A stretch of DNA of 64,000 bases from Cornus controversa. Lineage: Eukaryota > Streptophyta > Magnoliopsida > Cornales > Cornaceae. Positions 10,955-22,594 of this stretch are shown one piece after another (position 1 is the stretch's first letter; every line of letters begins with the position of its first letter). The notes beneath the pieces were generated by a model. It was not told the DNA's origin, ran no database searches, and worked only from the letters and a program-made list of their open reading frames with translations. The stretch lies in NCBI GenBank assembly GCA_026545225.1, contig CM048845.1, positions 30,941,001-31,005,000 of the forward strand. Direction: 5' to 3'. Position numbers and translations under genes: made by a program.

Positions 10955-11071
10955 CACCATTGTCAAGTGGTCGATTCCACTGTTCCTCGTTCCGCGTCCG
11001 ACTCCGAGTCTGCTGTCACTGTTTTTAGTGCAAGAGCCGCCTTAAACAACTCCCTCGATAACAAAACCTTT
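10955..11071 (+). pseudogene. Possible captured exon fragment, unrecognised
   Basis: A short open stretch with less AT-rich, codon-like composition reads VDSTVPRSASDSESAVTV and on to NNSLDNKTF-stop on the plus strand. I do not recognise it. It lies inside the candidate Helitron, where host fragments are expected. Confidence 0.25.
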
Positions 11072-12010
11072 TAATCTTATACACCGCCACCGTCTCTTCG
11101 TCAATTAATGTTCCCATTATCGTGTATTAAGCCTTATTAAAAAAACAAAAAACAAATGATAATTCTGTAACAATAATAGCTTCTTAGAAATGATAGTTCT
11201 TTCAGCACATTGACCATACACAAAGCAAAAGATAGAGGAAAATCAGTAAGTTCAAGTTTAATTAAAGAACATCAATAAAGAATTGTGCTTGAATTGGGAA
11301 TTGGTAAAACAATTTAGAGAGAGAAAGATAGTACCTTCACAGAGTTGAGTGTTGTAAAAGATAAATTTTTGCCGAAGACCAACAAAAATCATGAAGAGTT
11401 ATATATTATGTAATATTATTTTGTATATATTATGTATGAGGGTGAGGAACCAAGTCAAAAGCTGAAGCCAAAAAAAGGTGAGAAAGGAGATAAAGTTGAA
11501 GTAAAAAAAAAAAAAAGACCAATGCTGAGGAGCCAAACAACCATTATCTCCATTTCGGCCGAAAGTGAAAAGAAGAGAAAAGAATATAACAATCCAAATT
11601 AACAATCACAAATTCACTACTAATAAATCAATCATTTCTAATAAACCACAAATCTACAACAAAACATATTCAAGAAATTACATAACTAAAAAGACTAAAA
11701 TCAAGCACTTGGAAGAGAGAAAAAATAACTAAATAAGAGAGAGACCTGAGAAAGAAGCATGGAACTGAAGATGGTCCCCTACTTAAAATAAAAATAAAAA
11801 TAAAATTTACCCAAAAATAAAACGATTTACCCAGTTGAAGGTCTAAATAGATTATTAAATCAAAGGATATGGTAAAACTGAAGTTATACATTTCTAAGAA
11901 AAAATTACCCCAATTTAATCTATAAGATATGTAAATAAATGAAATAACTTGCAGGAATCATTTGACTTCTTCGTAATCGCATTGGCAGCTAGCAAACTTC
12001 TTGATAACCG

Positions 12011-12206
12011 AAATTTCTTCCCAAGGTTTTATTAATTTATTTAAAATGTGGTTCATACATGATTATTTCGGGAAGAGCATATGCATTGTTAGATAGTGCA
12101 ACACATTTGCGAAGAGAATAAATCAGGGAGTAGAACACAGGCAATCAAATTCCAACCTATCAGGTAAAGTTTTGCTATTAAAATTTCAATTATCATCAAT
12201 TCATCA
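12011..12206. repeat. Direct repeat, left copy, flanking the LRK10-type fragment
   Basis: About 195 bp, nearly identical to 13002-13196 and in the same orientation. The two copies bracket a segment of about 800 bp. The right copy sits directly at the splice donor of the CIP7-like exon, so the repeat is probably intron sequence of that gene. Confidence 0.85.
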
Positions 12207-12495
12207 AGAAGAAGAGGTAGGGATGCACATTGAAGAAGAGGAACATGTCAAGATAGTAAAGAAACTAACTATAGTAAGGTTGTGGTGCATTCAATGGTAC
12301 CCAGTGGATCGCCCTGCCATGAACATTGTAGTTCAAATGCTGGAAGGGGAAGGAGATACTTTGTCTGTGCCCCCAAGTCCTTTTGCTTCATCAGTTCAAA
12401 TGAATAGCTCAGTCGTTCAAATGAATAGTTGTATCTTGACCATGACTGCAAGTACTTTTGATACAGAGTTGGAAGTTATTTTTGAATCAGAGTAA
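12207..12495 (+). pseudogene. 3' fragment of an LRK10/PR5K-type receptor kinase
   Basis: The plus-strand frame reads EEEHVKIVKKLTIVRLWCIQ, WYPVDRPAMNIVVQMLEGE and PPSPFAS, then stops at 12493-12495. This is the kinase subdomain XI and tail typical of rust-resistance (LRK10-like/PR5K-like) receptor kinases, with the invariant arginine in DRPAM. Everything upstream (ectodomain, transmembrane segment, catalytic core) is absent; sequence before 12207 belongs to the flanking direct repeat. The frame opens at 12172 only because the repeat happens to be open. A dead fragment carried by the candidate Helitron. The tail contains a duplicated VQMNS motif. Confidence 0.8.
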
Positions 12496-13001
12496 CAACG
12501 TAAATTTGATGTTTTTGGTGTTATTAGTATTTGTCCAAACCATGTCTTCATTCATCCATACCAAGTACAATTGTCAACCCTATTGGGGGGATTTGGAAAT
12601 ATATATCAGTGCAAGTATTGCTTGTTTCTATGTAGAATTTTATCATTATTTTTTTTCGTTCTTCAAATAGTAATAGAGAAGAACTTTATTGCATTATTAG
12701 AGGAAAAAGCAAAACACATATATACACCTTTGATTTAACTAAAATATGGTAGCAAAGTATATAAGAAGAGTCAGTGGTGGAATTATTATATAATTGGGAT
12801 AGTAGTATAGTTAGCGAATACTCTTAGTATATATATAAACGTAGATTCTTATAAATGAAAAAAGATTTTTTGTACACCATACATCAACAGAAAAGGACTT
12901 TCTTTTTTCAATTGAACCTCATAACATACAAATAAACATTTTATGCATTATATTCCAAGAAAATAATAAAATGCAAGAAGCAAAAATTTTGAAAGTGGTA
13001 A

Positions 13002-13196
13002 AAATATCTTCCCAAAGTTTTATTAATTTATTTAAAATGTGGTTCATACATGATCTTTCAGGAAGAGCATATGCATTGTTAGATAGTGCAACACATTTGC
13101 AAAGAGAATATATCAGGGAGTAGAACACATGCAATCAAATTCCAACCTATCAGGTAAAGTTTTGGTATTAAAATTTTAGTTATCATCGATTCATCA
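13002..13196. repeat. Direct repeat, right copy, flanking the LRK10-type fragment
   Basis: Partner of 12011-12206. It ends four bases short of the CIP7-like exon. Confidence 0.85.
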
Positions 13197-13199
13197 TAC

Positions 13200-13326
13200 C
13201 TTTGTCGGCCAGGCCTGCCCTGCTATATTTGCATTAGATTGAACAGAACTCTCAATCTGTAAAATTTCTTCTTGGATTCGCACAAAACTCTCGAGAATTT
13301 CAGGTTTGCTTATGAAGCGTACAAAT
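13200..13326 (-). pseudogene. Captured exon of a CIP7-like (COP1-interacting protein 7 family) gene
   Basis: A 127-base stretch on the minus strand has an acceptor (TGGCAG before 13326) and a donor (AAAG then GTATGA after 13200). It is open throughout and reads FVRFISKPEILESFVRIQEE then ILQIESSVQSN. This matches the conserved N-terminal region of the plant CIP7 family (FVRFVSTPEVLE-type motif followed by an EI-QIE helix). Flanking exons of that gene are not found, so it is one captured exon with its splice sites, in the same orientation as the candidate Helitron. The assignment is from memory of the family motif. Confidence 0.65.
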
Positions 13327-13474
13327 CTGCCACAGAAATAAGATATGTCAAAAATTAGTTACATGAACTTGAGTCTGCCATCAGAATTAAAGGATATGGT
13401 AAAACTAAAGTTATACATTTCTAAAAAACACACTCCTTAGATTGTTAAAGGCAAAATAAAAAATAAAAAAAACC

Positions 13475-13784
13475 TTGAACAGTCAAAGCATAAGGTCAAG
13501 AACAGTGCCAGATCGGTCGGCTTCTCCTTCCAAATCGAGCCGGCTCCGGACCGGGATTGAGCAACGGCTCCAGTGGCAGTTGCAGGTGCGTCGAGAGCCA
13601 CGCTGGACCAGAGTGGAGCCAGTTGGGTTCTTGAGACCCGGATCTAGCTGTTCAAGTCTGGAATGGAGCTGGATCTAGCTTGAGTGGAGCACCAACAGAT
13701 CATCGTCGGATCGGAGTGTAGCAAGTTGGGTTCTCAAAGGTTTCGCAGTTGATGGTGGTTGAATGAGGTCATGGAGAGAGAGAA

Positions 13785-13815
<31 letters not shown>

Positions 13816-13880
13816 AAACGGTGGCTCTGTTTTGGTCTGAGGGAGAGAGAGAGATAAAACAGGAGACAGAAACAAAATAA
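13475..13880. other. GC-richer stretch with AG/CT microsatellite, possible captured 5' UTR
   Basis: The composition is unlike the surrounding AT-rich DNA. A GAGA-rich tract (13770-13860) reads as CT-rich on the minus strand, as is common in plant 5' leaders. Short open frames occur on both strands but none is recognisable. Confidence 0.35.
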
Positions 13881-14139
13881 AATTAATAAAGAGTGGTGGA
13901 GTGTAATGGGGGTGGGTTAATGATAGCCGTCGATTGAAGATTGGAAGGGTAAATTTAAACCGTAGATAGGCATATATATTTTTAACCGTTAGATTAGGTT
14001 TTTAAGAAATTTTGACCGTTAGATGATGAATTATTTTGAGCGGGAAATTCAAACTCAAAGCTCAAATGTTATATAGATATATATGTATATATGTATATAT
14101 GTATATGCGCATACAAAACAAGAAAGAATTGTAGATAAA

Positions 14140-14290
14140 AACAATCATTTTTAAATTATTTGCTTGGCTAAACAGTTTTAGCCAAGCAATGGCCTGGCCC
14201 ACAATTTTGGCCAAGCCATTGCAGTCCTACAGTGTCTTTTGCTTGGCTTGATCCAGATCTGGCCAAGCCATTGTGGATGCTATTATAGAG
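14140..14290. repeat. Decayed MITE-like repeat rich in TTGGCCAAGC
   Basis: Several inverted copies of GCTTGGC/GCCAAGC lie together and it ends CCATTGTGGATGCT. It resembles the repeat at 357-893. Confidence 0.4.
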
Positions 14291-14924
14291 CCTCTACGCT
14301 ACCCTACTCTGTAAATACTACCATTTCTGTCATACCAGTGAAAAACTGTGACTAGTCATAAATTATCATCTATTTTTTATTGAGAAAATATTTAATTTGT
14401 ATGTTTACAGCACACCTACGTTCTATCATTTCATACTTTTTATTGACTTCGCCAAATTTAATTGTTCAATTGAACGGGTAAACATCTTGATTTATTAGTT
14501 GTTGTAATACAAATGGTTCAAGTTATTTAACTAATGGAGTTCCATCAAGCAAGAAATTAGCCCTATCATTTTGTATTTTGTATTTACTGATACAAAGATT
14601 ATTGGATTAATTAATCAAATATGTATCTTGATTCATTAGATGCGACAATGAAGTTTTCTGCCAAGGTTTAGCTAGTGAGTTCTTGCAAGCAAGAAACTCA
14701 TGAGAGACGCATAGCATTGTTAGTTAAGACTTTGGTTAGAATGTAAGCAAGCGAATACCAATATATAATATATGCTGCTATCTTAAGATAATATTAGTTG
14801 TTATCCATACTACTGTAACTCCACAATATTTGAAAGAAGCCATGTTTATTTTAACAATGCATGGATGCATTTGGTTGTTGTAGATGATGAGTGTAAAATA
14901 GTGGAAGCTAGGATGTCGTTGTTT

Positions 14925-16250
14925 CTCTAAGGTTAATAGTTGATAGCGAAGGAAGGTTAGCTATCTGTGGTGGAATGCTACCATTCAAGGAGTTGTGACT
15001 CAATATCAAATATTATAAATTAGTCCAATTCTCGATATCAGATGGAAATGGTATTGAGCCAGTGAGTTGGTTTAAGGAAAGGTCCAGTCCAGTCAAGCCT
15101 TTCACATTCCTCATTTCATGAGGTATTGAACCATTGATTTGATTTGAAGCAAGGGACAAGTACATCAATTTGGACAATATATTGACCCAGACTTGGGCCT
15201 ATGATATTGTTATAACCGAGCCTTAGATTGACCAGATTCCTCAAATTCCCTATTTCTTGAGGGATGAGACTATCAACTTCATTTTTGTCAAGGAACAAAG
15301 TTTTCAAAGAAGTCAGATGACCTATAAGTTGAGGGATGGAACCATTGATTGCATTCGTAGCAAGGGAGAGAGATACCAAATCTATTAAATGACCTAGAGT
15401 AGAAGGAATTGGACTTTTGAGCTTATTGTGACTAAAGTCTAGATCAACCAGATTAGGAATGGCAATGGGGCGAGAATGGGGCGGGGGGTGCCCTTCCCCA
15501 TCCCCCTTCCTTGTCCCTGTTTAAAAAAGCTCCTCCATCCCCACCTCACCCCATTTAATAAATGAGGCAGGGCGAGGTGGGGCGGGCGGAGACGTAAACG
15601 GGGCGAGGTGGGTTTTTTTGTTTATTTTAAGAACTTTTTTTAGGGGATTACTTTTGTAATTGTACTCTTTTTAGTCTTTACACTCTTATGTGATAAGGTC
15701 CTTGGTAATTTACACGTGCACCACTAATAAGATTTGAACTAGTAAATCTTATATATATAACTATGTAAGTGTAATTTTGTATTTGTATTATATAAGGGTA
15801 ATATAGTAAATATAAAACATAAACGAGGCGGGTGGGGCGTGGCGAGGTGGGGGTGCCTATCCCTATTCCAGCCCCACAACTTTGCGAGTTTTTTTCTCTC
15901 ACCCCAGTAACCGTCCCAAAACCATTTAGCCTCCTCCATAACCGATTTAAAAGGGGTGGGATGAAGTGGTTCTCCACCGGAATAGGTTAAATTGCCATCT
16001 CTAAATAGGATTCTTCAATTTCCCCATGTTTGGAGGGATGGAACCTTGTATTGAATTTGACTTCACTGATAGTTGGGTGAGATCTGTCAAAAAACCAAAA
16101 GCTGATGGGATTGGCCCATTGAGCTGGTTGCTACTAAGGTCTAGCGAGGCCAATTTAGATAAGTAGCCAAGAGCAGGAGGGATTGGACCATCAAGATAGT
16201 TGTGACTAAGATTTAGATAAACCAATTGCATGCAAAATATGGGTTGCACG
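14925..16250 (-). pseudogene. Fragmentary second LRR receptor gene (ectodomain only)
   Basis: Minus-strand LRR coding sequence, closest to the gene at 4851-6254. The right part reads LVYLNLSHNYLDGPIPPALG and LDLSSNQLNGPIPSAFGFL (16249-16010). The left part reads LSLATNAINGSIPQLIGHL and PQEIGNLRNLVNLRLGYNN (15379-15116) and continues with frameshifts to about 14925. A 554-bp insertion (15455-16008) splits it. There is no signal peptide, transmembrane segment or kinase. It keeps the bases missing from the main gene near 4870, so it shows the ancestral LRR there. Confidence 0.85.
15455..16008. mobile_element. Unclassified insertion in the LRR pseudogene (554 bp)
   Basis: Its left end contains ATGGCAATGGGGCG and its right end, on the other strand, contains ATGGCAATTTAACC, a short inverted repeat (ATGGCAAT). 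GATT occurs on both sides (15451-15454 and 16009-16012). The undisturbed paralogue (about 5270) reads straight through (CAGATTCTTCA), so the boundaries are well placed. The interior is unusually rich in GGGGCGAGG-type motifs at both ends. I cannot assign a superfamily. Confidence 0.7.
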
Positions 16251-18510
16251 CATCATCATGTTCAAGAAGAGACTTTAAAGAGTTTCATGTTGACTTGGAC
16301 ACGGGAGTCAAGGTTTTTCCTATCAGGACAGAAAATTTATTTATTTTTCTCTCTCTCTCTCTCTCTCTTTTCCTTTCTTTTTGGGTTGTAAGTAGGGGTG
16401 CACACGATACGGTTCCTTATGGTTCTTGGTTGAACCAGAACCGAAATCGTTCCTAACGATTCCTTAATTTTGGAACCGAAACCGAAATCGTTGACTTCGG
16501 TTTGGTTCCGATTCTTTGCGGTTCTGGTTCCGATTACTTAACGGTTCTTTGTCATTTTTTTTTTCTTTTAAAACATTGGCAAGATACACACTCATACTTG
16601 TGCACCCCTAGTTATAACAATAGATTAGAAGTTATTAGTATTTATTTATATATCTTATATTATATAAATATATAAAATATTAGAACTTGGAAGTTAAATG
16701 TATTTATCTATATATTATATATTTTATATTTTGTATATAAATAGAACAATAGAATTTTGAAGGTGTTAGTATTTATTTATATATTATATATTTATATAAA
16801 ATACTAGAACTTAGAAGCTATTATTATTCATTTGTATATTATATATTACATTTTTTTTTCTAACGGTTTCGGTTCCGGTACCTTGACTTGGAATCGGAAT
16901 CGGAACCGTAGTGAACGGTTCCTCAAATTTGGAATTGGAACCGGAACCGTAGTGAACGGTTCAGTTCGGTTCAGGTACGATTCCTTATGGTTTCGGTTCC
17001 GGTTCCGTTTCCGTTTCCACCGGTTCTTTGTGCACCCCTAGTTGCAAGTAATATGCATTCCTTTTTTTCCCTACAAAAATAACTCTTTTTCTTTCTTTTC
17101 TTTTAAAATTTTAAGAAATAGGACGCATGCAAATTTGCACTATTACTTATTTTAGCTTGAAAAACTATGCGTTCGAATTCAATGCAGCTGAAAGAAAGAG
17201 TAATATCAGATGGGAGAAGTTGAGACTGTTCTAGTCCATTTATTAGTAAATAATCTTAAGAATTCTAAAAACCAACAGTAATTAATTTCAAAAAACCAAA
17301 ATATTTTATGAAATTGGGTTCTTCTCTTAATTGTGTTTTCATATATCAGTTTCTACACAAGTGTCAATTAAATAAATTTTCAAACTAATTTCAAGTTTTC
17401 TAATACAAATGGAAAACTGAATCAAATAGGCAATTACATTTTAATTTAGTTTAGAAGCTGAAATTTTGGGCATGGCCACTTGATGGCCATGGGGTCTTCA
17501 TGAGCTTGTTAGCCTTCAATATTTGTCAATTAACTAAGAATATAAATATAATTAGTATTTGAAGGTGGTGGATATTGTCTTCAAATTCTGTTTCTATTGG
17601 ACTGTTTCTTAGAGTTAACTTGTGAGAAAAAAGAATTTTACTGAAATTAGTTTTGAAAATCTCAATGGATGTGAACCAAGGCAAAAGTTTAGATTCATGT
17701 GAAAGATAGGTTTTTTTTTATAGTCTTTTCTCTTCTTAACGAATTGAGCTGCTTATAAACATCTCGGTTTTTGTTGTTAAAAAATTCATTCACACATTTA
17801 GTAATCATGTATCAATCTAACGGGTTGAATTCATAAGGATTATATATACCTGGGCAAGTCAAAATGATGTATGTCACATGATCAAATTACATTTGTTTTG
17901 TTACCTTTATTATGCAAGATAAAAATGAGATCATTCAAAGCCAATATGATCACTAATTCGTTGTGATGAAATTTTTTCTACCGCATACTAGACTGGGTCT
18001 TTTCGTCAAGTCAATCTGATTGATGCATTAAGGTAACTGAGAAGGGAATGATTTTTCCTTGTATAAATGCCACAAAGTCTGTTCTTGGACCCATAAGCTA
18101 ACACCTTGGAAGTCTATTATAGAAAGGGACTCAGCTAGACAATTGATACAGATGACCCATCATGCACGGAGTCAAAACAATAACACTTGGTCTTCCTCGC
18201 TATTAATTCCAGCCAACGCTCTTCGTGATTATTGTCAACACGGCCAAGTGATGAAGACAGCTTGTCTTTTCCACAAGTCGTTTTGGTGCTTTAACATATA
18301 TATCATATTGGAACCACTCTAAATATCACATAATTTTTTCTCTTAACATCTCATCCGAGGATTAAAATGGCATTAGGGAAAATCCAAAATAATATGATCC
18401 TAACAATTTTTTTTTTCAATCGAGTAGAATTAGAAGATGGGTGGGGGCAGTCTTGATATATTGCAGGACTATGGTATTCTGTTTGGATGGAATTGATACT
18501 ATGATATTTT
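16171..18510. repeat. Segmental duplication, copy B (paired with 6858-8535)
   Basis: Colinear with copy A apart from the 648-bp insertion at 16393-17040. No functional gene; open frames such as 18059-18322 are chance. Confidence 0.85.
16393..17040. mobile_element. hAT-like non-autonomous element (648 bp) with 8-bp target duplication
   Basis: It begins TAGGGGTGCAC and ends GTGCACCCCTA, an 11-bp perfect inverted repeat of the hAT type. It is flanked by GTTGTAAG (16385-16392) and GTTGCAAG (17041-17048), and the empty site GTTGCAAG is in copy A at 7050-7057. The outer parts are filled with GGTTCCGGTTC-type repeats in both orientations and the middle has AT-rich 70-bp repeats. A further internal copy of the right terminus lies at 16601-16610, so a smaller element may be nested or may have lost its partner. 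Confidence 0.85.
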
Positions 18511-18683
18511 TCACCAGATCAGTGTGACTAATCCTAGAGGCAATGTTCTCGCGGTCAGATGAATCAAATTTCTTACTCTCTCTCTCTCTGACTAGTCATC
18601 AAAGATTTTATATATAAAATGAGTATGTCTTCACTCGGGAGATACTGGTCTCCTTGTATTTAAATTATTATCCTTTTTTAATA

Positions 18684-19852
18684 GGTAAATTATAATATAC
18701 ACTGACCTCTCCTCTTATTTGTCATATTACACTAATCTTCGTTGAGATTTAAATACGAGATAACACAAACTTCTCTTTCGTTAGTGGTCAACAGTCAATG
18801 ACAAAAATTATAATGTTAGTAATTTGTATTTTTTAAATTCTAGTTCTACTCTTGAAAAACATGTAAAAATGTAATTATCCCTATGAAATCACATGAAATA
18901 CTTAGATACCTCTTTTAACATAATAGTTATGCGAGTTACTTAACTCTTCTCTTGCAATTGGGTTGCCTGTGATAATTTCGGGTGACAAGAGAAAAAGTGA
19001 TAAAATATTTTTTTTCTCTTCTTTTTTCTTTTCATCATCACCCTCTCCCTACTCTCTGTAGCTCTTTTCACTTAATTCAATTAAGAGTAAGGATCTTGAA
19101 ATTAGAGAGTTTAATTGTGGCTTCAATGGAACATATATGTGGTTTCGGAATTGGGGTTTGAAGAATTAGTGTTAAATTATTTGAATCGGAGATTTTGGGT
19201 TCAATTTACGTAATAAATTTTTTTTTTCTTTTTGATTCTTTTTTTACGTTTTTAAAAGTCATAGTACAAAAGTTCATTATTTTGATTACATACATAAATA
19301 TATATACACACACAGACTAGTATACAAAATTACATAGCCAAGTAGCCAACCAATATATAAAAGCTATTTGCTAGCCAACCCATTTATTCTTTTCAATTTA
19401 TTGCCACATCTCTAAAAAATTAGGGTTACATACATAAATATAAACTCATTTCAATTTATTATTTGTTTGTTAAATTTGTGAATAGCAGACTCTTCACTTA
19501 TTTATTTAAACTACAAATGGGTTTATGTTGTCAAAAATATTTTATTTTTCATCAATTTTAGATTTTGATTTCTAAATGACTGTTGAGCTCACTGGTGTCA
19601 TTAATGTCTGTGAAGTGAAAGGAAAAGGGTGAGTAGATGTTGGAATACAATTGAAAATTTTTGTCTTTTCATTTTGCTTTGTTTATGAATTAAAATAATA
19701 TTAAAAAAGTGAAGACAAAAAGGTAATTTTGTTACTTCTGTTAACGACATCTACCTAATAATTCTAACAAGGGAGGTCAGTGTAATTTGACAAATAAGAG
19801 GGGAGGTCAGTGTATATTGACTAAACCTCAGGAAGGTCAGTGTAATTTACCC
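18684..19852. mobile_element. Mutator-like non-autonomous element (about 1.17 kb)
   Basis: Long imperfect inverted ends: GGTAAATTATAATATACACTG on the left, and GGGTAAATTACACTGACC on the right when read inward. Both continue into AGGTCAGTG and CTCCTCTTATTTGTC motifs. Flanks read TTTTTAATA (18675-18683) and TTTTTAATT (19854-19862), close to the 9-bp duplication expected of Mutator-like elements. The uninterrupted relative is at 14360-14395. No transposase frame. A related terminus occurs near 48700. Confidence 0.75.
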
Positions 19853-21164
19853 ATTTTTAATTGAGAAAATATTTAATTTGTATGTTTACAACACACCTAC
19901 ACTCTATCATTTCATACTTTTTACTGACTCTCACTAAGTTTAATCGAACATATTGTCTCATTTGTAGTGATCAATTCTCCCTCCTTCCAAACAGATAGAA
20001 TCAAACGACACCGCTGCCCTTATCAAACTGTGTATCTTGATGTAAACTCTGAAGATCCTGTTGATCAGACTAAGAAAAACATCACTGTACACACAAATTT
20101 CGTGTCCGAAAATCTAGGAACAAAAGTTAGTATCAAATAATCAAATTTATTAATTTTAGAAAAATGGATACAATTCTCTGTGGATCTTTACAAAAGAAAG
20201 ATAAATTCCTCCGATTCGATCTCCTTAGTGATCCGGCTTCAAAGGCTGCTAGAGCTTGATCTTGAATTGGATTGAAACTTTGGTGAAGAATGATACATGT
20301 ATGATGTGCTTATTGTTCTCCTTTAGGGTTTAGATGCTTTGGAGCTTTGTATTTTGAGTGAAGAATGTTGCAGAGTTTCAACTTTCTCTTAAATTCTTCT
20401 TCTTGGTGATTCAGATTCAACGGCTACTGGAGCTTGATCTTAAATCGGGTTGTTAAGAGTTCTCTTCAAGTGTTTGTTGTTGAAGAAAGCCGGAGAGAAT
20501 TTATGATCGAAGGCTAAAGAAGCTTGATCTCAAATAGTCTTGTTGATGATTCTTTGATTTTGTTGAATCGTGGAAAAAGAGCGACACGAGTTTGAATGTG
20601 CTTGTTGTTCTTCTTCTTTAAAAATTTGAAGGTTGGATGAATGTATGTCTTTAGAGCTTCAAGTGTTGATTGAGGAGAGAGTTTGGTAGAGCTTCAGTAT
20701 TCTGTCAGAGTCTTATTCCCTCTTCTCTTTACCATCAACCTCTATTTACAGACTTCTTGGAGGGGTAGATTTGTAACTTTCTTTTCTTCTGATAATTATC
20801 CTATAATTATCCTTTGTGATAATTATCTAATATATACATACATGTATATATATATATAGATGTATATAATTATCCATTTGACCCATTTTCAAGTAGGCTG
20901 TGACGATTTTAGACAATTTGTATCAGCCCATGACCTATTTATTTGTGGTAGATCTGGTCTTCAAATTATCTGACTCATTGGGCCACATTCCAAAGTGGGC
21001 TAAACTGAAGATAAGCCCAAATTATATTTTGGGTCCATCATGTAATTTTTTAATGTCTACAAATCGCCCTCACTTTAAGTCTCGCGCTATATCGAGTTTG
21101 TCACATATCTAAAGCGGGACTTGAAGTATTTAATTTTCGCAAAGTTTTTTTTCTCTTGCGAAAA

Positions 21165-21535
21165 TCCAATTGGAAAGAGGATGTCTTCTTTGTCAAGTTG
21201 AATTGGAGTCTTGAAAACCTTATTGCAAATATGACTTTGTCCTTGTTCAAGCGAAATTGAAGACTTGAGGATCCTATCGCAAATAGGATATTTTTTCTTT
21301 GTCCAAGCAGAATTAAAGACTTGAGAATCCTATTCAAATAGGAATTTTGAATTGAAGACTTAGGGATTCTATTACAAAAAGGATTTTTTTTCCTTCTCCA
21401 AGCGGAATTGAAGACTTGAGGATCCTATTACAAATAGGATTTTTTTCCTTGTCCAATCTGAAATAAGATTTGGTGGTTTTTCATGTTCAAACAGAATTGA
21501 AGTCTTGAGTCTTGAAAATCCAATGGTAAATAGGA
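21165..21535. repeat. Minisatellite, units of about 70 bp, around five degenerate copies
   Basis: Each unit contains GAATTGAAGACTTGAGGATCC and AAATAGGAT. The copies differ by substitutions and small indels. Confidence 0.75.
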
Positions 21536-22209
21536 TTAATCTACATCTATATATATCGAACATACACTTCAGACTCTTCACATCAGAAATAATTGAGAGA
21601 AACCCCCCGAACTCTAGTAATATTAAGCTATGACTGATTGCTTTCCTACTGCTGCCACTTTCTCTCTCTCCCTTTTTTTCTTTCACTTTTTTTTCTCTTC
21701 TTCTTTCTTTCCACGTGCACTTCTTCTCTCTTTTTTTTTTCACGCGCCATCTTTTTTTTTTTTTTTTTGCTGATGCTCCAAGAAGTGACGTGGCAGTTGA
21801 CTAGGCACTGAATGTTGATTGGATGATGACATGACAGGCGACTGGATGTGTAAAAATAATATAAAGATTTTCATACTACTTGCTAGTTTTGATCCTGAGA
21901 CCTCATGAAAAGTTATTACAACACCAAACCATCTCTCTTGACTACTTCATGTATTGCAAATCCTTGCAACCAAGTATACATCCGGCTAAATTTCGAAAAG
22001 AACTATTTTTTTTTCCAGATTAGCTTATACTTGTAGGCTCTGGTCAAGCTTTGTGTTGCCTCCAAAAATATACAGATCCATTGAACTTATCGAGGAAGAC
22101 AACTTTACGTGAGTCACTCAACTCTTCTCTTGCAAGCTTCAAATTTTGTTTTTTTTGGTCAATTCTTGTAGGTCAAATCACTTCTCTCAATCTATGGAGT
22201 TCCAGATGC

Positions 22210-22370
22210 CATTCATTAGTCCCCTCGGTGTCCCTTAATGCCCTTCGGGCTCACTTTATTATCCCTTTGGGGCCCCTTAGTGCCCTTCAGGGTCACTTTA
22301 TTGTCCCTTCGGGGTCTCTTAGTGCCCTTTGGGGTCACTTTACCGTCCCTTTGGAACACTTTTGTTAGCC
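22210..22370. repeat. Minisatellite, units of about 50 bp, three copies
   Basis: Each unit contains CCCTTCGGGGTC followed by TTAGTGCCCTT and CACTTTATT. Confidence 0.75.
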
Positions 22371-22594
22371 CATTTCGGACACTTTGTTTTTTTGTTGGTT
22401 AAATTCTTCTCATACTTTATTTTCTTGTCAAGTAAACAACCTTTGACTTTTACCAATCATGATTTTCTTCAAAACCTTTAAGGCAAACACCGTAACAATT
22501 TTAGAATGAGAGAATGATGCTACAGAGAAAGGAACTATACTTGATGTAGGAACCCCACTGGTTGGTCGTTTTGCTCCACGTGCCACATTAACAT

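Larger units (their letters stand above)
10775..14077 (-). mobile_element. Candidate gene-capturing Helitron
   Basis: Read on the minus strand, the segment starts TCTATATAAC at 14077 and ends at 10775 with CCGTAGGCACGGGCAATACCCTAG followed by T. That is a small GC-rich stem-loop (CCGT/ACGG), a short spacer, then CTAG next to T, which is the arrangement of Helitron ends (5' TC, hairpin, CTRR, insertion between A and T). The interior has fragments of at least two host genes and no Rep/helicase frame, so it would be non-autonomous. The hairpin is short and I have no second copy to prove the ends. Confidence 0.55.

Noticed and set aside
11940-12010. Plus-strand open stretch after a TTGCAG (ESFDFFVIALAASKLLDNRN)
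   Set aside because: Too short, no donor site downstream and no recognised family.
12011-13196. Direct repeats considered as LTRs of a small retroelement
   Set aside because: No TG...CA ends, no primer site, and the enclosed sequence is a host kinase fragment.
22210-22370. Regular short repeats considered as a CRISPR-like array
   Set aside because: Tandem minisatellite without unique spacers, in a plant nuclear context.
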